Below, piece after piece: positions 36,007-45,150 of a stretch of 64,000 nucleotides of DNA. Under the pieces are notes generated by a model. It saw only the letters and a list, made by a program, of their open reading frames with translations. It ran no database searches and was not told where the DNA came from. The position numbers and the translations under genes were made by a program. The stretch's first letter is position 1; every line of letters begins with the position of its first letter. The DNA lies in contig CANMQE010000001.1 of NCBI GenBank assembly GCA_947499975.1, positions 496,001 to 560,000 of the forward strand. The letters are read 5' to 3'. Origin of the DNA: an uncultured Sphingomonadaceae bacterium (GTDB lineage: Bacteria; Pseudomonadota; Alphaproteobacteria; Sphingomonadales; Sphingomonadaceae).

Positions 36007-37785
36007 ATGAGCCGCCTTCTTTCCGCACCCGCCACAGCAATCACCCTGGCGCTGGCCCTTGCCATGCCGCAGCCGCTGCTGGCGCAGGATGCCGAGGAGG
36101 ATTTCACGCAGCTGCGCGAGGACGTGTGGCAATGGACGCTGGATAATTCGCCATGGCTGGCTACCAATCTTGGCGATCCGCGCGGGGATGGGCAGCTGGG
36201 CGATCCTTCCATGGCCGGCTATGATACACGGCTGGAAGAAACGCGCGCTTTCCTCGCCCGGCTGGAAAGCATCGACGAGGATGCGCTGCCGGACAACCTT
36301 GGTATCGATTACGCGCTGATGGCGCGCGACCTGCGTGACACGCTGGAAGCCGCGCAATACGATCAGGATCGCTACATCACCTTCACCAATCGCGGCGGCC
36401 CGCAGCAGGCGATATCGGGACTGCCCTATTCCTCCCCGCTGTTCACGGTTTCGGATTACGATAGCTATCTCACCCGCATTGAGAGCTTTCCCCAATATAT
36501 CCAGCAGTTTATCGCCCGCAATGAAGGCGGTATCGAGCGCGGGCTGACGCAGCCGTGCGAGCCAATGGAAGGTTACGAGCAATCCATCTCCGGCCTGATC
36601 GCTGAAAGTCCCGAGGATTCCGTCTGGTGGCAGGCGTTCGAAACGCGCCCCTCCGCGATTTCGGAAAGCGCGTGGACTGATCTGCAGGTGCGCGCCCGCA
36701 CCGCCATCAGCGAAGGCGCGTTCGAGGGGCTGGGCACCTTCCTTGAATATTACGAGGATGAATACGCGCCCAATTGCCGCACCGATGCCTCGCCGGGGAT
36801 CGGCCAGACGCCGGGCGGTCAGGACTATTACGCCTATCGCGTGCGCAGCTTCACCACCACGGACATGACGCCGCAGGAGGTCCACGACCTTGGCCTTTCC
36901 GAAGTCGCTCGCATCAGGGCGGAGATGGAGGCCGTTTCCGCAGAAGCAGGATTCGACACGCGCGAGGCGTTTATCGAGCATCTGCGCACCGATCCGCAGT
37001 ATTACCCCGAGGACGAGGAAAGCTATCTCGAATACACCGCGGCGCTTGCGAAAGAGATCGATGGCTGGATGCCGCGCCTTTTCGGCACGCTGCCGCGCCT
37101 CCCCTATACGGTGCAGCCGATCCCCGCCGCCAGCGCGCCGGGCAACACCACCGCCTACTACGAGAGCGGCTCCATCGCCACCGGGCAGCCGGGCATCTAT
37201 CGCCTTAACCTGACGGAACTGGACCAGCGTCCCTTGTGGGAACTGCCCGCGCTTGGCGTGCATGAGGCCGTGCCCGGCCATCACCACCAGATATCCCTGC
37301 AGCAGGAACTCGACATCCATCCGCTGCGCGCCAATGGCACGTTCTTCACCGTTTTTGTGGAAGGATGGGGCCTGTATTCTGAGCGTCTCGGCATCGAGAT
37401 GGGCCTGTACGACACGCCGGCAAAGCAGATGGGCCGCCTTTCCTATGAAATGTGGCGCGCCAATCGCCTGGTGGTGGATACAGGCCTTCATGCCCTTGGC
37501 TGGACTCGCCAGCAAGCCGTTGATTACATGATGGAAAACACCGCGCTTTCTGAGGGTAACATCAATGCGGAAGTCAATCGCTACATCACCTGGCCGGGCC
37601 AGGCCCTGGCTTACAAGCTGGGCGAACTGAAGATCCGCGAACTGCGCACGCGCGCCGAGCAGACATTGGGCGACGATTTCGATCTGCGCGCCTTCCATGA
37701 TACCGTGCTGGAAAACGGCTCTATCCCGCTGGATGTGCTGGAAGCGCATGTGGACGCATGGATCGCAGAGCAGATGGAGGCCTGA
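36007..37785 (+). CDS. DUF885 family exported metallopeptidase
   Basis: 592 residues with a signal peptide (hydrophobic core about 8-24, cut after 'LLAQ'). The zinc-binding signature of DUF885 is H419-E-A-V-P-G-H425-H in 'LGVHEAVPGHHHQ', and 'FVEGWGLYSERLG' downstream supplies the third ligand Glu region typical of HExxH-variant enzymes. Members are periplasmic or outer-membrane-linked peptidases in gamma- and alphaproteobacteria with poorly known substrates. The ATG is 57 bp after the recG stop, preceded by CGGAG. Confidence 0.85.
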   Translation: MSRLLSAPATAITLALALAMPQPLLAQDAEEDFTQLREDVWQWTLDNSPWLATNLGDPRGDGQLGDPSMAGYDTRLEETRAFLARLESIDEDALPDNLGIDYALMARDLRDTLEAAQYDQDRYITFTNRGGPQQAISGLPYSSPLFTVSDYDSYLTRIESFPQYIQQFIARNEGGIERGLTQPCEPMEGYEQSISGLIAESPEDSVWWQAFETRPSAISESAWTDLQVRARTAISEGAFEGLGTFLEYYEDEYAPNCRTDASPGIGQTPGGQDYYAYRVRSFTTTDMTPQEVHDLGLSEVARIRAEMEAVSAEAGFDTREAFIEHLRTDPQYYPEDEESYLEYTAALAKEIDGWMPRLFGTLPRLPYTVQPIPAASAPGNTTAYYESGSIATGQPGIYRLNLTELDQRPLWELPALGVHEAVPGHHHQISLQQELDIHPLRANGTFFTVFVEGWGLYSERLGIEMGLYDTPAKQMGRLSYEMWRANRLVVDTGLHALGWTRQQAVDYMMENTALSEGNINAEVNRYITWPGQALAYKLGELKIRELRTRAEQTLGDDFDLRAFHDTVLENGSIPLDVLEAHVDAWIAEQMEA

Positions 37786-38047
37786 GGCACCGCGTGCGCG
37801 TGGAGGTTTTGCATTTCCTACCGGCGCCAGCAGCGCCATCGAAGCGCAATGCCCTCGAAACCTCCTCCCGCCGCAGTTTTCCGCCGTTACCGGCCCCGAA
37901 GTTTTCCCGCCCAGGACAGTGTTCCATGTGTTCCACATTAGCAGCGTCGGCAGGAACCGGTGAAGTTGTTGGCGGTTCAGCTTGCTTGCCCTACGGCGCA
38001 CCCCTAGACGGCTCTGCATCCAAGATTACAAGGTTCCGACACACACC
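37786..38047. other. Intergenic region upstream of lolC with a short palindrome
   Basis: 262 bp without a supported gene. It contains ATGTG-TTC-CACAT (37926-37938), a perfect 5-bp-arm palindrome inside a tandem TGTTCCA repeat, about 110 bp before the lolC start. It presumably holds the lolCD promoter; I could not define -35/-10 boxes with confidence. Confidence 0.35.
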
Positions 38048-39289
38048 GTGATCCTCTCTCCTTTCGAATGGACCATCGCCAAACGCTATATGCTGCCAGG
38101 GCGCAGCGAAGCCGTGATTGCGCTGGTGGCCGGTATTTCCATTACCGTCGTAATGCTCTCGGTTGCCATGCTGGTGATCGTGATGAGCGTAATGAACGGC
38201 TTTCGCGCCGAATTGCTCGATCGCATCACGGGGTTGAACGGCCATGCCGTGGTGCAGATATTCGGCGGACGGCTCGATAACTGGGAAGACATTCTGGAAG
38301 AGGTGCGCGAAACGCCCGGCGTTACCCGCGCTTCCCCGCTGATCGAACAGCCGCTGCTCGCCACCTACAATGGCCGTGCGGAAGGCATCTTCGTGCGTGG
38401 CAACACCGCCGAAGACATTAATCGGATGGCGGATAGCGTGCTGATCGGCGACATGTCGAAGCTGGAACCGGGCGCGCGCAACGTTGCCATCGGCTCGCGG
38501 CTTCAGCAGAACCTGGGCATCCGCCTTGGCGATACGCTCACCATCATCAATCCGCAGGGGCGGCCAACGCCCTTCGGCACGGTGCCGCGCCAGATCGGCT
38601 ATACCGTTACGGCAATTTTCGAAGTCGGCCTCTACGATTTCGATGAACGTTTCGTGGTGATGCCCATTCCCTCTGCCCAGACCCTGCTGATGACGGGAGA
38701 TACCGTCAGCATGATCGAGGTGCAGACAGAGGATCCTGACCGCGTGAACGAGATCCTCGCCCCGCTGGAGGAAAAGCTTTCGGGCCAAGCCAGCGTGGTC
38801 GACTGGCAGCAAATGAACGCCTCCCTGTTCGAGGCGCTGCAGGTGGAGCGCGTGGCCATGGCCTTTGCGCTGGGCATCATCGTGCTGGTTGCAGCGTTCA
38901 ACATCCTGTCCTCGCTGGTGATGCTGGTGCGATCGAAAACGCGTGACATCGCGATCATGCGTACCATGGGCGCAACGCGGCGCAGCCTGCTGAAGATATT
39001 CGTCACCACCGGCTCCATCGTCGGGGTGATCGGCACGGTTGCCGGTGTCTCCCTGGGGCTGATCGTCCTGTTCTTCCGGCAGGGAATCATAAACTTCATC
39101 AGCACGGTCTTCGGCGTGGAACTATGGGATCCCTCGATCCGCTTCCTGACGGAACTGCCCGCGAAAACCGATCCTTTCGAAGTGCTGGCAATTGCCGGGT
39201 CGGCGATGGGGCTGGCCTTCCTCGCCACGCTTTACCCGGCCTATCGCGCTTCCAATACCGATCCTGTCGAGGTGCTGCGTTATGAGTGA
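38048..39289 (+). CDS. lolC: Lipoprotein-releasing ABC transporter permease LolC/LolE
   Basis: 413 residues from the GTG at 38048, giving [14 protein letters not shown], the usual start of the family. It has an N-terminal helix (about 22-48), a large periplasmic domain, and three C-terminal helices ('[21 protein letters not shown]', '[20 protein letters not shown]' and '[21 protein letters not shown]'), i.e. the MacB-FtsX fold. As in other alphaproteobacteria one permease probably forms a homodimer with LolD to extract outer-membrane lipoproteins. Its stop overlaps the lolD ATG by 8 bp. Confidence 0.92.
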   Translation: MILSPFEWTIAKRYMLPGRSEAVIALVAGISITVVMLSVAMLVIVMSVMNGFRAELLDRITGLNGHAVVQIFGGRLDNWEDILEEVRETPGVTRASPLIEQPLLATYNGRAEGIFVRGNTAEDINRMADSVLIGDMSKLEPGARNVAIGSRLQQNLGIRLGDTLTIINPQGRPTPFGTVPRQIGYTVTAIFEVGLYDFDERFVVMPIPSAQTLLMTGDTVSMIEVQTEDPDRVNEILAPLEEKLSGQASVVDWQQMNASLFEALQVERVAMAFALGIIVLVAAFNILSSLVMLVRSKTRDIAIMRTMGATRRSLLKIFVTTGSIVGVIGTVAGVSLGLIVLFFRQGIINFISTVFGVELWDPSIRFLTELPAKTDPFEVLAIAGSAMGLAFLATLYPAYRASNTDPVEVLRYE

Positions 39290-39962
39290 TCAGGCTCCTG
39301 TCATTGCCCTGCGCAATCTGGCGCGCAGTTTCGAACAGGGCGGCGTTCGCATCGATGTGCTGCGCGGCGTAAACCTGGAAATCGCGCCGGGAGAGATCGT
39401 GGCGCTGCTCGGTCCATCGGGCTCCGGCAAGTCCACCATGCTGCAGGCCGTCGGGCTGCTGGAAGGCGGGTTTTCGGGCCAGATAGAGCTGGCGGGCAAG
39501 GAAGCGAGCGCGCTGGACGCTGCCGATCGCACCACCTTGCGGCGCGAGCATCTTGGCTTCGTCTACCAGTTCCATCACCTGCTGCCCGATTTCAACGCGC
39601 GCGAGAACGTGGTGCTGCCGCAATTGCTGCTGGGCGTTTCGCGAAAGGCCGCGGTGGTGCGCGCGGATGAACTGCTGGGCGCGCTGGGGCTGGGGCATCG
39701 CCTCGATCACCGCCCGAGCCAGCTTTCAGGCGGCGAGCAGCAGCGCGTTGCCGTGGCGCGCGCCCTTGCAAACCGCCCGCACCTGGTGCTGGCGGACGAG
39801 CCGACGGGCAATCTTGACGAGAAGACGGCAGACCGCGTTCTGGGAGAGTTCCTGGAGCTGGTTCGCGGTCAGGGCAGCTCTGCCCTGGTGGCGACGCATA
39901 ACGAACGCCTTGCCGCGCGTATGGACAGGGTGGTGAGATTGCACGACGGACGCATCGAATAA
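39282..39962 (+). CDS. lolD: Lipoprotein-releasing ABC transporter ATPase LolD
   Basis: 226 residues from the ATG at 39282. Walker A '[13 protein letters not shown]', Q-loop '[11 protein letters not shown]', signature '[15 protein letters not shown]', Walker B '[12 protein letters not shown]' and the H-loop 'ATHNERLA' are all intact. '[14 protein letters not shown]' is characteristic of LolD, whose helix docks onto LolC/E. The overlap with lolC means coupled synthesis of the two subunits. Confidence 0.95.
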   Translation: MSDQAPVIALRNLARSFEQGGVRIDVLRGVNLEIAPGEIVALLGPSGSGKSTMLQAVGLLEGGFSGQIELAGKEASALDAADRTTLRREHLGFVYQFHHLLPDFNARENVVLPQLLLGVSRKAAVVRADELLGALGLGHRLDHRPSQLSGGEQQRVAVARALANRPHLVLADEPTGNLDEKTADRVLGEFLELVRGQGSSALVATHNERLAARMDRVVRLHDGRIE

Positions 39963-40025
39963 GGGGCGCGTTGCCTGGGGAAACCGGCCAAGGTTCGAAG
40001 CGTTGGGTTGCAAAGGAGGATTTTC

Positions 40026-40307
40026 ATGACCGACCACCCAAGCACCTACAAGGCAGACGACACCCATCGCGAAGGCATCCAGTGGGATGATCGCGCGTTC
40101 CTTCATCATGTTGGCGATGGTGATGGCGTTTTCGATAGCGCGAAATCCGTGCGCGACGGAACCTTTGCCGATCTGATCAGCCACCTGATGATGATGCCGG
40201 AAGACAGCGCGAAGAATTACTACATCCAGAAGGCGGGCGACCGCGAGTTCCAGTATCCCGAGATCGTGAACCTCTACAACAGCGACACTTTCCCGCGCAA
40301 AAGCTAG
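40026..40307 (+). CDS. Small cytosolic protein of unknown function
   Basis: 93 residues from the ATG at 40026, preceded by a strong AGGAGG. No signal peptide or membrane segment. It is polar, with many Asp/His residues (for example 'WDDRAFLHHVGDGDGVFDSAKSV') and a C-terminal 'YYIQKAGDREFQYPEIVNLYNSD' segment rich in aromatic residues. I do not recognise a family. It lies between lolD and a small membrane protein on the same strand. The good ribosome site argues that it is a real gene. Confidence 0.6.
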   Translation: MTDHPSTYKADDTHREGIQWDDRAFLHHVGDGDGVFDSAKSVRDGTFADLISHLMMMPEDSAKNYYIQKAGDREFQYPEIVNLYNSDTFPRKS

Positions 40308-40383
40308 AGAAAGATGACAGGGGGCGTGCAGCGCGTTCAGCGCGCCCTCTTGCACCTAACGCATTGCCCGCAAGGAGGCAGGA

Positions 40384-40728
40384 TTGCTTGAATCGCTGAA
40401 CGAATGGGTCCTGTCGCTGGGCGCGCAATACAATGTGAACCCCTACGTTTTCGGCGCGATCTACATCGGTGCAATCCCGTTCTTCTTCGCCTCCATCGCA
40501 TGGCTGGTGAAGCGGGCCCGCGCTGGCAGATCCACCGTGGCACCCACGATGCTGGCGGGCTTCTTCTTCGTATCGGCCTATCTCTATCTCGCGATCTTCG
40601 GGCAGGACATACCGCTCTGGGTGTGGATTTTCCTCGCCGCCCTGATCGCCTACGGGGCATGGTCAACAATCCGCGATACGCGGCGAAAGATCGCTGCTGG
40701 ATCTGTGGAGGAGTCAGGGGACAGCTAG
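40384..40728 (+). CDS. Small membrane protein of unknown function
   Basis: 114 residues from a TTG at 40384 with GGAGGCAGGA just before it. Three hydrophobic helices are apparent: about 21-41 ('FGAIYIGAIPFFFASIAWLV'), 53-72 and 76-95, with a basic loop 'KRARAGRS' after the first, which suggests the N-terminus is outside. The tail is charged. No family recognised. The gene ends 45 bp before the dnaE start, so they may share a transcript. Confidence 0.65.
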   Translation: MLESLNEWVLSLGAQYNVNPYVFGAIYIGAIPFFFASIAWLVKRARAGRSTVAPTMLAGFFFVSAYLYLAIFGQDIPLWVWIFLAALIAYGAWSTIRDTRRKIAAGSVEESGDS

Positions 40729-40773
40729 ACGGATCCGCTTGGCGAACACGGGTGTTTGGCGCATAGTAAACGC

Positions 40774-43700
40774 ATGCCTTTTTCGCCGTATGTTCCCCTG
40801 CGCGTTCTCTCCAGCTACTCGATGCTCGAAGGGGCGATCGATCCCAAGGCCATCGCCAAACTGGCCAAGGAGCGGGGCTTCCCCGCCATCGCGATATGCG
40901 ACCGCAACGGCCTCTACGGATCGAGCATGTTCGCCGGCGCCTGCAAGAGCGAGGGCGTGCAGCCGATCGTCGGTACGCTGCTCGGCGTGCTGGCCGAAGA
41001 TGGCGAGACGGTGGACCACGTCCCGCTCTACGCGCAGGACGAGGATGGCTGGAACAATTTATGCTACCTGGTCAGCCGCGCACATCTTGATCGTCCGCTG
41101 GAACAGATGCCGCATGTCGGCATGGCCGACTTCGAAGGGCGCACGGATGGACTGATCGCGCTGAGCGGTGCGAGCGAGGGCGCGATCACGCGCTTGCTTG
41201 CGGATGGCAAGGAACGCCAGGCCCACGATCTGGCTGACAGCTTCGCGGACTTCTTTCCCGGCCGTTTCTACATCGAGCTTGCCCGGCGCGGAGACCGGAC
41301 GGAGGAGGACGCGGAAAGCGGCCTGCTGGATCTGGCCTATGCCAAGAACCTGCCACTGGTTGCCACCAACCCCGCCAATTACGCAGAGCCGCACATGCAC
41401 AGCGCGCACGATGCCATGCTCTGCATCGCCAATTCCAGCCAGATCGACAGCAGCGACAGGCCCACGTCCAATCCGGAGGCCTACGTCAAGACGGCCGCTG
41501 CCATGGCCGAACTGTTCGCCGATCTTCCCGAGGCGACGGAGAACACTCTCGTCATCGCCCAGCGCTGCGCCTTCGCCCCGCCGCGCCGCAAGCCGATCCT
41601 GCCCAGCCTCGCCGGCGATCTGAAAGGTGAGGAGCGGATGCTGGAGGAGGACGCGCGCAAGGGCCTCGCCGCACGGCTCGAGCAGTACGAGACGCTCTCG
41701 GACGAGGAACTGAAGGTCTATACCGATCGCCTCGATTACGAGGTGGGCATCATCAGGAACATGGGTTTCCCAGGTTACTTCCTGATCGTTGCGGACTTCA
41801 TCAAGTGGGCCAAGGCGCAGGGCATCCCCGTGGGGCCGGGCCGTGGCTCTGGTGCGGGCTCTCTGGTGGCCTGGGCGCTCACGATTACCGATCTCGACCC
41901 TATCCGGCTTGGGCTGCTGTTCGAACGTTTCCTCAATCCCGAACGCGTTTCCATGCCCGACTTCGACATCGACTTCTGCGAAACCCGCCGAGGCGAGGTG
42001 ATCCGCTACGTGCAGGAGCGTTACGGGAAGGACAAGGTCGCCCAGATCATCACCTTTGGCAAGATGAAGGCGCGTGCAGTGCTGCGCGACACGGGCCGCA
42101 TCCTGCAAATGCCATACGGGCAGGTGGACAGGCTCACCAAGATGGTGCCGAACCATCCGACAGACCCGTGGACGCTGCCACGCACGCTGAACGGGGCAGC
42201 CGATTTCAAGCGCGAATACACCAATGATAACGAGGTAAAGCGCCTCGTGGACCTGGCCATGCAGCTTGAAGGTTTTCCGCGCAATTCCTCTACCCACGCG
42301 GCGGGCGTGGTGATCGGGGACAGGCCGCTGAGCCAGCTTGTGCCGCTCTACCGCGATCCGAGGTCGGACATGCCGGTGACGCAATTCGACATGAAGCATG
42401 TCGAGGATTCGGGGCTGGTGAAGTTCGACTTCCTCGGTCTCAAGACGCTCTCCGTCCTGCGCAAGGCGGTCGACCTGTTGCAGCGGCGCAATATCACCAT
42501 CGATCTCGACACCCTGCCGTGGGACGATGCGGGCGTGTTCGATCTGCTGAAGCGCGGCGACACGGTGGGTGTGTTCCAGCTGGAATCCGAAGGAATGCGG
42601 CGCACGCTGACGGCCGTGAAGCCGACCAAGTTCGAGGATATCATTGCCCTCGTCTCGCTCTATCGCCCCGGCCCGATGGACAACATCCCCAGCTTCGGCA
42701 AGCGCAAGGCGGGCGAGGAAGAGATCGTTTATCCGCATCCCAAGCTGGCGGAGATCCTCGAAGAAACTTACGGCATCTTCGTTTACCAGGAACAGGTTAT
42801 GCAGGCCGCGCAGATACTGGCCGGCTATTCGCTTGGCGACGCCGATCTTCTGCGCCGCGCCATGGGCAAGAAGATTCAGGCCGAAATGGACGCCCAGCGC
42901 CTGCGTTTCTGCGAGGGGTGCAAGGAGGTTTCCGGCATCGAGAAGGACGAGGCCAATCGCCTGTTCGACTTGATCGACAAGTTTGCCGGATACGGCTTTA
43001 ACAAGTCTCACGCGGCTGCCTACGCCTTGCTGAGCTACCAGACCGCCTGGCTGAAGGCGCATTACCCCGAAGAATTCTACGCCGCATCCATGTGCTTCGA
43101 CATGCACCAGTCGGAGAAACTGGCCGTGTTCGTGGACGATCTGCGGCGCAATGGCGTAGACATGCTGGGCCCGGACATCGGTCGTTCCGAAGCGGAATTC
43201 TCGGTGGAGCCGACCGACGAAGGCTTCGCCGTGCGCTATGCGCTTGCCGGCATCCGCAACGTGGGCGAGCGGGCGATGGAGCAGGTGGTCGCAGAACGCG
43301 AAGCGCATGGCCCCTATGAAAGTCTGCAGGACATTTTTCAGCGACTGCCCGCAGGTTCGATGAACCGAAAGCAGCTGGAAGGCCTGGCCGGCGCGGGCGC
43401 GTTCGACAGTTTCGAGAAGAACCGGGCCAGGGTGCTGGCCAATGCCGATATGCTGCTGGCGGTAACCGATGCCGCCAATCGGGAGCGGAGCAGCGGGCAA
43501 GGCGGGCTTTTCGGCGGGGATGACGAAAGCGAGCCGGACCTTCGCCTGGTGGAAGCCGATGCGTGGCCGCGGGCCAGGCAGATGGAGACAGAGCGTGACG
43601 TTTTCGGCTTTTATTTCGCGGCCCATCCGGTGCAGGAATTTCGCGAGGTCGCCTCTGCCAACGGGGCACGTTCCTACGCAGCGATCATGGATAGCGGCGT

Positions 43701-44241
43701 GGAAGGCGGCAGGCAGCCCGCAGTAATGGCCGCCATGGTGGAAAGCGTGAACAAGGGCCGCACGAAGCGCGGCGCCGAGTTCATCCGCGCGGATTTCTCC
43801 GACAGTTCCGGCCAGTTCAGTGCCGCCTGCTTCGAAGAAACGCTGGTCGACAGCTTCGTGAAATGGGCCGAGGACGGCACCTGCGTGCTGCTGAATGTAG
43901 AGCTGGATTCGCCCAATCCCGATGATCCTCCGCGCGTAACGGTGCGCGGTGCCCGGCCGCTTTCGGAAGTGAAGAGCTCTGCCAAGATGCAGCTGTCCGC
44001 CGATGTCCACGATGCTCAGGCCATCGCAGCCCTGGCGGAAATGCTGGAACTGGGCCGAGCGGGGCACGGGGAGGTCGTGCTGCACCTGTGCCTTGGCGAA
44101 GAGAATGAGCCGCGAATGCTGCTGGGCCGAGATTTTGCGCTTGGCGGCGATCTCGTCGACAAGCTTTCGGCAGTACCCGGCCTCTCCAACGTCTCCCTGT
44201 CGCCCATACGCGGCGCCGGTCACCTTCGCCTGGTGGCATGA
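40774..44241 (+). CDS. dnaE: DNA polymerase III alpha subunit (replicative DnaE)
   Basis: 1155 residues from the ATG at 40774 (an in-frame upstream start at 40756 is weaker). The PHP domain opens the protein ('LRVLSSYSMLEGAIDPKAIAKLA'), the palm has the catalytic aspartates D396 and D398 in 'MPDFDIDFCE' and the upstream 'GPGRGSGAGSLVAW', and the little-finger/HhH and OB regions follow. The C-terminus has a beta-clamp-style segment. In the PHP motif the usual H-[ST]-x-Y-S is 'SSYS', so a metal-binding His is changed and proofreading there is unlikely. Its stop overlaps the next gene's ATG. Confidence 0.96.
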   Translation: MPFSPYVPLRVLSSYSMLEGAIDPKAIAKLAKERGFPAIAICDRNGLYGSSMFAGACKSEGVQPIVGTLLGVLAEDGETVDHVPLYAQDEDGWNNLCYLVSRAHLDRPLEQMPHVGMADFEGRTDGLIALSGASEGAITRLLADGKERQAHDLADSFADFFPGRFYIELARRGDRTEEDAESGLLDLAYAKNLPLVATNPANYAEPHMHSAHDAMLCIANSSQIDSSDRPTSNPEAYVKTAAAMAELFADLPEATENTLVIAQRCAFAPPRRKPILPSLAGDLKGEERMLEEDARKGLAARLEQYETLSDEELKVYTDRLDYEVGIIRNMGFPGYFLIVADFIKWAKAQGIPVGPGRGSGAGSLVAWALTITDLDPIRLGLLFERFLNPERVSMPDFDIDFCETRRGEVIRYVQERYGKDKVAQIITFGKMKARAVLRDTGRILQMPYGQVDRLTKMVPNHPTDPWTLPRTLNGAADFKREYTNDNEVKRLVDLAMQLEGFPRNSSTHAAGVVIGDRPLSQLVPLYRDPRSDMPVTQFDMKHVEDSGLVKFDFLGLKTLSVLRKAVDLLQRRNITIDLDTLPWDDAGVFDLLKRGDTVGVFQLESEGMRRTLTAVKPTKFEDIIALVSLYRPGPMDNIPSFGKRKAGEEEIVYPHPKLAEILEETYGIFVYQEQVMQAAQILAGYSLGDADLLRRAMGKKIQAEMDAQRLRFCEGCKEVSGIEKDEANRLFDLIDKFAGYGFNKSHAAAYALLSYQTAWLKAHYPEEFYAASMCFDMHQSEKLAVFVDDLRRNGVDMLGPDIGRSEAEFSVEPTDEGFAVRYALAGIRNVGERAMEQVVAEREAHGPYESLQDIFQRLPAGSMNRKQLEGLAGAGAFDSFEKNRARVLANADMLLAVTDAANRERSSGQGGLFGGDDESEPDLRLVEADAWPRARQMETERDVFGFYFAAHPVQEFREVASANGARSYAAIMDSGVEGGRQPAVMAAMVESVNKGRTKRGAEFIRADFSDSSGQFSAACFEETLVDSFVKWAEDGTCVLLNVELDSPNPDDPPRVTVRGARPLSEVKSSAKMQLSADVHDAQAIAALAEMLELGRAGHGEVVLHLCLGEENEPRMLLGRDFALGGDLVDKLSAVPGLSNVSLSPIRGAGHLRLVA

Positions 44242-45071
44242 GCGGCAAGGTAAGCAATCTCACCGAGAAGGAAAAAGCGGCGCTTCGCCTTCTGCTTGGC
44301 GGTCACGATGCGAAATCCAGCGCGCGCCAACTTGGCCTTTCTCATCATACGGTGAACGACAGGCTGCGCAGCGCGCGGCGCAAACTGGAGGTTTCCAGCA
44401 GCCGGGAAGCGGCCCGCATCCTTGGGGAGGCGGAAGGGGAGACACCCCAAAACCTTGTGCACACGCAATTCGGGATCGCCGACGCCAGTGGCGATCCCGA
44501 TGATGGGAGCAACGCCAACGCAAGGGACGGAATGCCTTCCGAACCGGTGTGGCACCGTAAAGGAGTTCTCATCATGACCGCTTCCATCACGCTCGCCGTC
44601 GCTGCAATTTCGATCTTCGCGCTGCAGGGCAATCCTGAACAGCAGCCGGAAACCAGTCCCACGCAACTGTCCCCCGCAAACGAAGCTTCTTCCGCTCCCG
44701 CAAGAGGTCAGGCAAGGCAAAGCGATGCAGAAGTCGCCGCGCGCGAGTGGCTTGGGCTGGTTGATGAAGGTGACGCGGAAGCAAGCCGTGTCGCAGCCGG
44801 AGAGGCGCTGCGCGCGCGGCATAACGAGAGCATGTGGGAACTGGGTATTGCTCTGCGCAAGAACAACTGGGGCGTTCCGCTGCGTCGCAACTTGATTTCA
44901 AGCGATGTGCGATCCGCCAGGCAGCGCGGGGCAACGGGTGAGTTCAACATCCTCACCTTCCGCGCCGAATTCAGCAGCGAACCAGAGGTGATCGAGATCG
45001 TCACCATGGAGCGGATCGAGGGCGAATGGGTGGTGATCGGTTACGAAGGCGATCCGGTCGGCGAAAACTGA
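44238..45071 (+). CDS. LuxR-type HTH, membrane helix and DUF4019 fusion protein
   Basis: 277 residues in three parts. Residues 6-62 form a GerE/LuxR-like helix-turn-helix ('LTEKEKAALRLLLGGHDAK', 'SARQLGLSHHTVNDRLRSA'). A single membrane helix lies at about 109-130. Residues 160-275 match the DUF4019 pattern ('AAREWLGLVDEGDAEAS', 'NNWGVPLRRNLISSDV' and a closing strand region). The topology puts the DNA-binding part in the cytosol and DUF4019 in the periplasm, so it may be a one-component membrane-bound regulator like ToxR/CadC in layout. Its ATG overlaps the dnaE stop. A strong terminator follows at 45096. Confidence 0.82.
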   Translation: MSGKVSNLTEKEKAALRLLLGGHDAKSSARQLGLSHHTVNDRLRSARRKLEVSSSREAARILGEAEGETPQNLVHTQFGIADASGDPDDGSNANARDGMPSEPVWHRKGVLIMTASITLAVAAISIFALQGNPEQQPETSPTQLSPANEASSAPARGQARQSDAEVAAREWLGLVDEGDAEASRVAAGEALRARHNESMWELGIALRKNNWGVPLRRNLISSDVRSARQRGATGEFNILTFRAEFSSEPEVIEIVTMERIEGEWVVIGYEGDPVGEN

Positions 45072-45095
45072 AACCTGCCATTCCGGCAAATAAAA

Positions 45096-45124
45096 AGGGC
45101 CGGAGGATCGCTCCTCCGGCCCTT
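45096..45124. terminator. Bidirectional terminator between HTH/DUF4019 gene and ompA-like gene
   Basis: A perfect 11-bp stem (45097-45107 with 45112-45122), extended by A/T pairs, with loop TCGC. A-run on the left and TT on the right serve both convergent genes. Confidence 0.9.
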
Positions 45125-45150
45125 CCTGTATTCGTTGAAAGCGTGTTCGC

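Noticed and set aside
41059..44223. A ~1050-codon open frame on the minus strand opposite dnaE
   Set aside because: Same reason: dnaE is complete on the plus strand with its catalytic motifs, and the antisense product has no motifs.
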